A stretch of DNA of 10,887 nt from Planctomycetales bacterium (GTDB lineage: Bacteria; Planctomycetota; UBA11346). The translations under genes and the position numbers were made by a program. Every line of letters begins with the position of its first letter. The first letter of the stretch is position 1. The notes beneath the pieces are model-generated. The model did no database searches. It was given only the letters and a program-made list of their open reading frames with translations, and was not told the origin of the DNA. Where the stretch lies: assembly GCA_025362255.1 (NCBI GenBank), contig JANYGY010000122.1:1-10887 (forward strand). Reading direction: 5' to 3'. Shown piece by piece: positions 1 through 5,945 of the stretch.

Positions 1-976
1 CCGCCCGCGAGCTTGGCCCGGCGCGGCCGGCGATCAGCGAATCGCGGGCATTGATCACCAGGTTCATCACCACCTGTTCGAGCTGCGATGGATCGAATCG
101 CACCGCGCCGAGATCCTGATCCAGGCGGATCTCCAGCGCGATGTCCTCACCGATCAGACGTGAGAGCAGCCGCTCCATGTCGCGGATCATGTGGTTGAGG
201 TCGAGCACCTGCGGAGCCAGGATCTGTCGCCGACTGAAGGCCAGCAATTGCCGGGTTACGCCGGCCGCACGTTGGCCAGAGCGATAGATCTCTTGCGCAT
301 AGGTGGTCAGGCGGTCGTCAGCCGGCAGGTGCATGCGCAGCAGCTCGGCGTAACCCAAGATGGCGGTCAGCAAATTGTTGAAATCATGCGCGACCCCGCC
401 CGCCAGGCGGCCGATGGCTTCCATCTTCTGGACTTGATGAAGCGGGTTGCTTTCGCTATCGGCGGTGATGGCGGTGAGGGAGGTGAGCGCCGCGGCGGCT
501 CGCTGAGCCTGATTTTCGCGGATGAGCGCGTGCTTGGCCGCGAGCACGCGGGTAAGCTGACCAAGGAGGCCATCACCGGCAGGCAGACGTTGCAGCAGCA
601 AGCGATCGCAGGCCTCTGGCTCGAGCGTGCGCAGCAGACCGGCCAGCGCTGTCGCCGCGTCCGCATCATCCATCGCGGCGCAGAGCACGACTTGGATGGA
701 CGGATCAGCGGCGAGCAGCGCCGCAGCTGGAGCCGCGGAAAGGTGACCATCGGCCAAGCGTACGGACACGAACGCCACTGCGATGTCGCCAAGCGCGGCT
801 GACGCCAACGCCGCGCCGGCCACTCCGTCAGCGGCGCGGCTGACGGAGTGGCCGTGGACCAGCGCTGCGGATTCGGGCTCAAAGACGCTGGGCTGCGCCG
901 AAGTCTCGTCTGCGTGTACGACCAGCACCCGGATCGTTTTCGTCTGGGTTTTGGTGACCACGGAGCTGAGGGGCAT
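1..976 (-). CDS. Sensor histidine kinase with degenerate N-terminal receiver domain (C-terminal part beyond left edge)
   Basis: Two-component sensor kinase, predicted to autophosphorylate on His and pass phosphate to a response regulator. The reading frame is open from ATG 976 to the left edge (about 325 codons), with an in-frame TAG at 991-989 just upstream, so the start lies between them; ATG 976 is the only ATG. Residues ~14-150 resemble the receiver domain found at the N-terminus of some hybrid kinases, but the key residues are changed: the acidic pocket reads VHADE, the phosphoacceptor segment reads AFVSVRLADG (Ser71 where Asp is expected) and the conserved Lys region reads LLLQRLPAGD. 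HisKA follows with the H-box GGVAHDFNNLL (His197), then the linker segment RLIGEDIALEIRLD and the N-box EQVVMNLVINARDS (Asn305, Asn309). The G boxes lie off the edge. No transmembrane segment is visible, so it is probably cytosolic. No clear Shine-Dalgarno precedes ATG 976. It is divergent from the FHA-GAF gene. The kinase call is secure; the receiver call rests on remembered family patterns. Confidence 0.9.
   Translation of the reverse strand, partial: MPLSSVVTKTQTKTIRVLVVHADETSAQPSVFEPESAALVHGHSVSRAADGVAGAALASAALGDIAVAFVSVRLADGHLSAAPAAALLAADPSIQVVLCAAMDDADAATALAGLLRTLEPEACDRLLLQRLPAGDGLLGQLTRVLAAKHALIRENQAQRAAAALTSLTAITADSESNPLHQVQKMEAIGRLAGGVAHDFNNLLTAILGYAELLRMHLPADDRLTTYAQEIYRSGQRAAGVTRQLLAFSRRQILAPQVLDLNHMIRDMERLLSRLIGEDIALEIRLDQDLGAVRFDPSQLEQVVMNLVINARDSLIAGRAGPSSRA
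817..854. repeat. Perfect 16-bp inverted repeat with 6-nt loop inside the kinase gene
   Basis: Left arm CGGCCACTCCGTCAGC (817-832), loop GGCGCG (833-838), right arm GCTGACGGAGTGGCCG (839-854). All 16 pairs are Watson-Crick and mostly G-C. It lies about 120-160 nt inside the kinase mRNA and encodes roughly residues 41-53 in an Ala/Ser/Gly-rich part of the degenerate receiver. It would form a very stable mRNA hairpin or DNA cruciform. There is no T run on either side, so it is not a standard intrinsic terminator. Confidence 0.9.
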
Positions 977-1154
977 TTCACGATGAACCTAACCGCTACG
1001 CGTCTAGCGCCTAGTTCGGGTCTCGACCACGCGGTCGGCTATTTCACTCGCTATCTCACTCGGCATCACCCTCGCCACGTGCGTGCGGCGCGGGTTAAAA
1101 GGGGGGTTGGCGTGGGGATTGGTGAGTCCGCGTTGTGCGTTATGGTGCCCAACG
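977..1154. promoter_or_regulatory. Divergent intergenic region between kinase and FHA-GAF genes
   Basis: This 178-bp stretch separates two oppositely transcribed genes and must hold both promoters unless one gene has a start upstream of that chosen. It contains a short inverted repeat CGACC-ACGC-GGTCG (1024-1037) and, beside it, a tandem 12-bp repeat (1039-1074). A TTAAAA stretch near 1096-1101 is the only AT-rich patch on the plus side. I could not identify convincing -35/-10 elements for either gene. Confidence 0.5.
1039..1074. repeat. Tandem 12-bp repeat, possible operator
   Basis: CTATTTCACTCG (1039-1050) is followed directly by CTATCTCACTCG (1051-1062), 11 of 12 identical, and by a weaker third unit GCATCACCCTCG (1063-1074), 8 of 12 identical to the second. 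A small inverted repeat at 1024-1037 abuts it. The position between divergent signalling genes suits a regulator-binding site with roughly one unit per helical turn, but no known operator is recognised. Confidence 0.5.
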
Positions 1155-2603
1155 ATGAGCAAGATCAGGATCCTCAATGGCCCGTTACGTGGTCGTGAAA
1201 AATCACTCGCTGAAAAGCCGCTGACGATCGGCCGCGATGCCGAGGCTGGGATCCAGATCCTTGACCGATCGGCGAGTCGTCTTAATTGCGAAATATTCCC
1301 GGTCGGCGGGATGTGGTTCGTACGTGATCTCGACTCCAAGAACGGGACCTACGTCAACGATGAGAAGCTGAAGGACGAAGAACTGCTGCGCATCGGCGAC
1401 GTGATCAAGATCGGCGCCACTGAACTGGTGTACGAGGGCGGCAGCGCGATTACCGACGACGACAGCTCCAATCGCATCGCCTACAATGACGATCCCGACA
1501 TCCTGTCGAACACCTTGGAATTCCGACTCGATGAATTGTCGGATATTTCCGAACCCACCGATCACGGGCCGGGCAAGGACAACGCGAAAAGCCTGCGCAT
1601 CCTCTATCAGGTCGGACGCATCGTCAGCGAACAGGCGGATCTGCCCGATCGCGAAGCGCGGGTGCTCGACTGCCTGATCGCCAGCATGCCGGCGGAATGC
1701 GCGCTGGTGTTCCGTCGCGATCTGACGACCGGCAAATTGATGCCGTCGGTGGTGCGCACCTCGGCGCCCAACGTCCAGCCGGTGATCAGCCGTTCGATCA
1801 TCAAGAAGACTTTCACCGAAAACAAAGCGCTGCACTCGGCCAACGCTCAGGATGACGACCGCTTTTCGCGCAATCAAAGCATCGTCATGAAGGGCATTCG
1901 CTCGGTGATCTGCGTGCCGTTGTCGGTCAACGGCAAGGTCATCGGGGTGCTGTACCTTAGCCGCGGCACCGGCATGCCCGGCAGTTCCGGGGTCGGTCAT
2001 CATCCGGCGTTCGATCAGCTCGATCTCGAACTGGTCAGCGCGTGCGCCATCCAGCTCGGCTTGGCGCAAGCTGCCGCCGAAGAACGCCGGCGCCACAAAG
2101 CGGCACTCAATCAATTGATCACGACCATGATCCGCTCGCTCGAAGGCATTGCCGGCGTGCTCGGCACGGGTGAGCGGTGCGCGCGCACCTGCACCGCCCT
2201 GGCGGCGGCGATCCACCTCGATTCGGGCAGTCGCGAACGTCTGCGCCAGGCCGGCATGCTGCATCACTTCGGTCGTCTGGTGACCCAAGGCGGCAAGGGC
2301 ACCAACAAGAATCTGGTGATGCTCGATCACATCGACGAGCTCGAAAGCGTCTTGCCGTTGGTGCGTCAGGCCCGCGAACGGATCGATGGCAGCGGCCCGC
2401 TGGCGACCAACGGCGATGACCTCGACACCGAGGCCCGTGTGCTGGCGGTGGCCGTGGCGTACGAAGACGAGCTGGCGCGCGCGCCCGGCGCCGAGGCCAA
2501 GGAGCTGCTCGAGTTGCTCATCGCTGATCACGGTCTCGATAAAAATCTGACCCAATTGCTGATGGGCTGCCACCTCGACGGATCGCTCTACGCCAAGAGC
2601 TGA
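1155..2603 (+). CDS. FHA-GAF signalling protein with degenerate HD-GYP-like C-terminal domain
   Basis: A 482-residue, probably cytosolic signalling protein. Residues ~22-95 form an FHA domain, which in known families binds phosphothreonine peptides: IGRDAEAGIQILDRSASR, then LDSKNGTYVND. The usual His after SR-x is Asn44 (SRLNCEI). An acidic linker (~96-140) follows, then a GAF domain at ~145-305 with the typical end IRSVICVPLSVNGKVIGVLYLS; its ligand is unknown. Residues ~335-442 align by eye with HD-GYP phosphodiesterases, but the motifs are altered: LHHFGRL in place of LHDIGKL (His370-His371), RQARERIDGSGPL in place of HHHERWDGSGYP, and AVAVAYEDEL in place of a vaDvfDAL-like motif. It is therefore probably non-catalytic. 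The frame can extend upstream to ATG 1083, but those 24 residues (Cys/Trp/Pro-rich) lie outside the domain; ATG 1155 begins MSKIRILNGPLRG, a typical FHA start. There is no clear Shine-Dalgarno. The gene ends 14 bp before the AstA-like gene, suggesting one transcript. Confidence 0.88.
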   Translation: MSKIRILNGPLRGREKSLAEKPLTIGRDAEAGIQILDRSASRLNCEIFPVGGMWFVRDLDSKNGTYVNDEKLKDEELLRIGDVIKIGATELVYEGGSAITDDDSSNRIAYNDDPDILSNTLEFRLDELSDISEPTDHGPGKDNAKSLRILYQVGRIVSEQADLPDREARVLDCLIASMPAECALVFRRDLTTGKLMPSVVRTSAPNVQPVISRSIIKKTFTENKALHSANAQDDDRFSRNQSIVMKGIRSVICVPLSVNGKVIGVLYLSRGTGMPGSSGVGHHPAFDQLDLELVSACAIQLGLAQAAAEERRRHKAALNQLITTMIRSLEGIAGVLGTGERCARTCTALAAAIHLDSGSRERLRQAGMLHHFGRLVTQGGKGTNKNLVMLDHIDELESVLPLVRQARERIDGSGPLATNGDDLDTEARVLAVAVAYEDELARAPGAEAKELLELLIADHGLDKNLTQLLMGCHLDGSLYAKS

Positions 2604-2617
2604 TCTGCCCATCTCCC

Positions 2618-3637
2618 ATGCAGGTCCGTCCCGTCACTCCCGCCGATCAACCGCAGCTGCTCGCCTTGGCGGATCTGCTGGACACCGTCAATCTGCCGGA
2701 TGATCCGGTGGTCGTCGCCAAGATCATCGCCGACAGCCAAAAGGCATTCGCGGCGCTGGCGGTGCGGGATCCGACCTTCGACCACCGCCATGCCCATTAC
2801 ACCCTGGTTGCCGAAGATGCCGGTCGGCTGCTGGGCACGGCGGCGGTGTTCGCGTTTCACGGCATGCCCGAAGAGCCGCATTACTTTCTCTCGGTGGTCA
2901 AGGACACGGTCCACAGCCAGCAATTGAACACCGACCGTGCCCGCACGTTGTTGCGCCTCGGTCGCGATACGGATCCGTGGACCGAGCTGGGCGGCTTGGT
3001 CGTCCATCCCGAATCACGCGGCAAAGGCGTTGGTAAATTGCTGCTCGCGGCGCGTCTGCTGCTGATCGCGATGCATCCTGACCGCTTCTGCCGGCGCCTG
3101 CTCGCTGAATTGCTGCCGCCGCGGCGCGAGGACGGCGGCAACGCTTTCTGGGACGCCGTCGGCGGGCCGTTGACCGGTCTCGATTATTATCGCGCCGATC
3201 TGCTGTGCCGGTCAGACAAGGAATTCATCGACGCGTTCTTTCCCCACGATCACCTGGTCGCTGAATTGCTGCCGCCCGCGGCGCGTGATCTGATCGGCCA
3301 AGAAGGTCCGGCGACCACGCCAGTGCGCTCTCTGCTCAAACGCGCCGGATTCCATTGGCTGGGCACCATCGATCCATTCGATGCCGGCCCGCATGATGGC
3401 GCCGAGATCAAGGATGTTGGGCCGATCCAGCGCGCCCGTGAACTGGTGCTGCTCGATGCGCCTCCGACCACGCCGGTCGAATCGCGGCTCATCGGCACTG
3501 CGGCCAATCACATCTTCCGGGTCGCCGCCTGCGCCACCGTGGGCAAAGGCGTACGGTTGGCTTCGCCCAGCGCGGAGAGCAGTGCGAGCGACCTGACCGC
3601 CGGCGATGCGATCTGGACCATGCCTCTTGATTGGTGA
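2618..3637 (+). CDS. astA: AstA-family arginine/ornithine N-succinyltransferase-like protein
   Basis: 339 residues, close to the usual ~340 for AstA, the acyltransferase that opens the arginine succinyltransferase (AST) degradation pathway by moving succinyl from succinyl-CoA to the alpha-amino group of arginine. Family landmarks are present along the whole length: RPVTPADQPQL at the N-terminus, WTELGGLVVHPESRGKGVG (GNAT-like CoA-binding region, ~121-139), LLIAMHPDRFCRRLLAEL, NAFWDAVGGPLTGLDYYRADLL (~175-196), KEFIDAFFP, and GFHWLGTIDPFDAGP (~244-258). The segment matching E. coli IGQVHPQT, which carries the annotated active-site His229, reads IGQEGPAT here, so that position is Gly230. No other ast gene is nearby. 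Activity or substrate may therefore differ, and the symbol marks family only. It lies 14 bp after the FHA-GAF gene with no recognisable Shine-Dalgarno, so translation may depend on the upstream gene. A 19-nt stretch occurs twice (3102-3120 and 3258-3276). Confidence 0.82.
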   Translation: MQVRPVTPADQPQLLALADLLDTVNLPDDPVVVAKIIADSQKAFAALAVRDPTFDHRHAHYTLVAEDAGRLLGTAAVFAFHGMPEEPHYFLSVVKDTVHSQQLNTDRARTLLRLGRDTDPWTELGGLVVHPESRGKGVGKLLLAARLLLIAMHPDRFCRRLLAELLPPRREDGGNAFWDAVGGPLTGLDYYRADLLCRSDKEFIDAFFPHDHLVAELLPPAARDLIGQEGPATTPVRSLLKRAGFHWLGTIDPFDAGPHDGAEIKDVGPIQRARELVLLDAPPTTPVESRLIGTAANHIFRVAACATVGKGVRLASPSAESSASDLTAGDAIWTMPLDW

Positions 3638-3685
3638 CCAGTGGAGTGGTGACAAGTTCGCGACGCGGTTCACCCCGCTGGTTTT
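3637..3685 (+). terminator. Possible intrinsic terminator after the AstA-like gene
   Basis: ACCAGTGGAGTG (3637-3648) can pair with CACCCCGCTGGT (3671-3682), with one G-T wobble and one A-C mismatch around a 22-nt loop, followed by TTTT (3682-3685). It begins at the last base of the stop codon and sits where two convergent genes meet; its right arm overlaps the last codons of the M48 gene. The T run is short, and there is no T run in the minus direction. Plausible but weak. Confidence 0.35.
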
Positions 3686-4509
3686 GCGCGGTATTTTTCG
3701 GGCACCAACTCGCCCACTCCGAACTTCTGAGGGGCGGCCTGGTACAATGCCTGGGCTTCGGGCAACTTTGCCTGCAGCCGTGCGGCGCGATCGGTGCTGG
3801 CGGGATGGGTGCTGAGAAAAGTCGGAGTTTTCCCCGACAAGGCCGCGAAGCGTTGCCAGAAACCGATCGCAGCAGTGGGGTCATAACCGGCTTTGGCCAT
3901 GTAGATCAGGCCGAGGTAATCCGCCTCCAGTTCGTGTTGCCGCGAGTACGGCAGAACCCCCAGATACTGGCTTCCGGCGTTGAAGCCGAGCATCACGAGT
4001 TGGGAATTGGTCGGCGCCACGCCCCGCGCTTCGAGGATCGCGGCGAGGGTCTGCCCGCCGGCTTGCTGCAAGGTCCCCTGGCTCATGCGTTCGCCGCCGT
4101 GGCGGGCAATCGCATGCCCGATCTCGTGGCCGAGCACCGCGGCGAGCGACGCTTCATCCTGGCACCACGGTAAAATGCCGGTGTACACCGCGACTTTTCC
4201 GCCGGGCAGGCAAAAGGCATTGATCGTCTGGCTTTCCAATACGGTGAACTCGTAAGTGAAGCCCTTGTTCGGCGCGACCGCCGCCAAGCGCCGTCCGACG
4301 CGCTCGACCAGGGCGATCGCGGCGGGGTCGGTGCACGGCTTCTCACTGCCTTTGACTTCAGCATAGGCTTGCGCGCCGAGCTGGTTTTCCTGGGCTTCCG
4401 AGGTCAGCATCAATTGCTGGCGGTTGGTGCCATCGACCCGCGCGCACGCTGCTGCGCACAAGGTCAGCCCGGTGATGATCAGGCAGCAGATCCAGCAGCG
4501 TGCGTTCAT
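3670..4509 (-). CDS. M48-family zinc metalloprotease, putative lipoprotein
   Basis: 279 residues. The N-terminus has a short basic start and a hydrophobic stretch ending in LTLCAAAC, with Cys22 as the likely lipidated residue (the -3 Ala makes it a weak lipobox), so export and membrane anchoring are predicted. The protease core has the zinc motif HEIGH (His128, Glu129 catalytic, His132), the NAFCLPGGKVAVYTGIL segment (~97-113) typical of M48 enzymes, and the third-ligand region SRQHELEADYLG (Glu193, Asp197). THPAS near 235 is also typical of this family, as in BepA/LoiP-like periplasmic M48 peptidases, but the C-terminal TPR repeats of BepA are absent. Such enzymes degrade or assist misfolded outer-membrane proteins. 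Its ATG overlaps the stop of the HTTM-DCC gene by ATGA, so translational coupling is likely. It is the last gene of the minus-strand run that starts with dnaJ, which fits a quality-control role. Confidence 0.92.
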   Translation of the reverse strand: MNARCWICCLIITGLTLCAAACARVDGTNRQQLMLTSEAQENQLGAQAYAEVKGSEKPCTDPAAIALVERVGRRLAAVAPNKGFTYEFTVLESQTINAFCLPGGKVAVYTGILPWCQDEASLAAVLGHEIGHAIARHGGERMSQGTLQQAGGQTLAAILEARGVAPTNSQLVMLGFNAGSQYLGVLPYSRQHELEADYLGLIYMAKAGYDPTAAIGFWQRFAALSGKTPTFLSTHPASTDRAARLQAKLPEAQALYQAAPQKFGVGELVPEKYRAKPAG

Positions 4510-5945
4510 GGTCGGGATTCCAGTTGGTGGGCAGTGATGAGCGTCGAATGCCAGCCGTCCGGGCCAAGGATCAACCGGCGCAGCTCGCAGGAGTGCACCG
4601 TCTGCCCACGCCGGGCCGCCAGGCGTTCGAGATATCGGCAGTAGGCATCTGCAGCCTGCGAAAAATCGGCAAGTCGTCCAAGATGCGCTTGTGACCGACG
4701 GCTTGAAAATTCAGCATACGCCGGCGGCACCATCGTTGCCGGCTCGATCAGCAGCGGCCCGCCAGCGGTGCGCAGATCCACCTGCGTGGCGTCCGCCAAG
4801 CGTGCCGGAGCGGTCAGCAGCGCCGGCCCTGCCGCAGCCCGGCGCATCAGCCCGGTCGCGCGGGCGGCAGGTTCCCAGCTCAAGGCGCCGACCACAACCA
4901 GCGGAATCAGCCAGCGCAGGATCACGGGCAGCGGCTCTTCTGCGGGTAACGGGCCGAGCCACGCCCACCACGGTTTGTCGCGGTTGTGGGCTATAAACCG
5001 GTACATTTTTTCGCCCAAGACAGGAATCGGAATCGCCGCTGGCCACAGCCACGGCGACGCCCACAGCATCGCCCGCACGCCTTGCCAACCGAGCACGCGC
5101 CGGCCGCCGGCATCGATCACCCATGAGGTATTGGCATCCGACAGCGCGTGGACCTCGGCATCTTCCTGGATCGTGCGCAACGTCAGATCGCCACCATGGA
5201 TCTGGGTCAGCAGGCGTCCGGCGCGGGTGCAGATGCCACATTCGCCGTCGATCCAGATCGTCACCGGTGGCCGTCGCCACCAGCCGGGAATGCGTCGCCA
5301 CCACCGATGCGGAATCACCAGCGCGAGCGCGGGAAGCAGGGGAAAAATCGAGGCCAGCAGCCAAGCGCTGGCGATCAATGACGCCAGGCAACTGAGCGCC
5401 AGAATTCCACCGTTTGGATTCGGCGGCCCGCCCGGACCGCGGCGTGCTGCATCAAGACTGAGGCGCGCGCTCGCGGGCAGCACGGCGCACCACCACGTCA
5501 GCAGCGCGAGCAGCGGATCCAACGGCAGCGCCGCCAACGGCGTGCGATTGCCGAGCGACACCAGCAACCCCACCGAGGCCAGCGCCGCCCACCGCGTGCG
5601 CCAACCGACCACCAGCACGCCATGCGCGAGGCCCGCGATGACCATCAGGGCGACGATCAGCAGCGGTGAGCCCGTCATCAGATGCAGCGTCCACGCCCCG
5701 GCGGAGCTGCCGTCCGTCAGCCACACCGTACGGGCATACGCGCCGTCGTCGCTGGTCAGCAGATTCAGCGCCATCGCCCGATCGAGCAGATCGGCGAGCA
5801 GCCACAACGCGGTCCCGATGCGAACCACCGCGAGGCCGGTGAGATCGATGCCCATCCCGCCCATGCCACGCGTGCGGCTCCACGGACGCAACGGTCGTAA
5901 GGTTTGCTGGGGCGTCGCGCTCAGGGGCGTGCCGCAACTTGTCAT
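4506..5945 (-). CDS. HTTM membrane domain fused to DCC (DUF393) thiol-disulfide domain
   Basis: 479 residues. After a ~33-residue polar N-terminus, residues ~34-168 match the HTTM domain (the membrane domain related to vitamin K-dependent gamma-carboxylase): LAVVRIGTALWLLADLLDR, LHLMTGSP, GWRTRWAALASVGLLVSLGN and a LPASARLSLD end, with several membrane spans. Two more hydrophobic segments lie at ~181-211. Residues ~226-325 form a DCC/DUF393 domain with the CxxC motif DGECGIC (Cys236, Cys239) and its characteristic end YRFIAHNR. One more span lies near 340-355, then ~115 residues that I do not recognise. HTTM-DCC fusions are known, but their reaction is not established; a membrane-linked thiol redox function is inference. 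The start overlaps the SGNH hydrolase stop by ATGA, and the end overlaps the M48 start likewise. Met28 or Met31 are alternative starts, but the ATGA overlap favours 5945. Confidence 0.85.
   Translation of the reverse strand: MTSCGTPLSATPQQTLRPLRPWSRTRGMGGMGIDLTGLAVVRIGTALWLLADLLDRAMALNLLTSDDGAYARTVWLTDGSSAGAWTLHLMTGSPLLIVALMVIAGLAHGVLVVGWRTRWAALASVGLLVSLGNRTPLAALPLDPLLALLTWWCAVLPASARLSLDAARRGPGGPPNPNGGILALSCLASLIASAWLLASIFPLLPALALVIPHRWWRRIPGWWRRPPVTIWIDGECGICTRAGRLLTQIHGGDLTLRTIQEDAEVHALSDANTSWVIDAGGRRVLGWQGVRAMLWASPWLWPAAIPIPVLGEKMYRFIAHNRDKPWWAWLGPLPAEEPLPVILRWLIPLVVVGALSWEPAARATGLMRRAAAGPALLTAPARLADATQVDLRTAGGPLLIEPATMVPPAYAEFSSRRSQAHLGRLADFSQAADAYCRYLERLAARRGQTVHSCELRRLILGPDGWHSTLITAHQLESRP

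Noticed and set aside
367..981. A 204-codon minus-strand open frame starting at GTG 981
   Set aside because: It is out of frame with the histidine kinase, whose H-box and N-box are read in another minus frame from ATG 976 to the edge.
1083..1154. Upstream extension of the FHA-GAF gene to an ATG at 1083
   Set aside because: The extra 24 residues are Cys/Trp/Pro-rich and precede the normal first strand of the FHA domain; they would also consume much of the likely promoter region.
1203..2612. A 469-codon open frame on the minus strand opposite the FHA-GAF gene
   Set aside because: Its translation has no recognisable domain and odd composition (His, Ala, Arg, Gln-rich), while the plus frame has clear FHA and GAF motifs. 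It is a by-product of GC-rich codon use.
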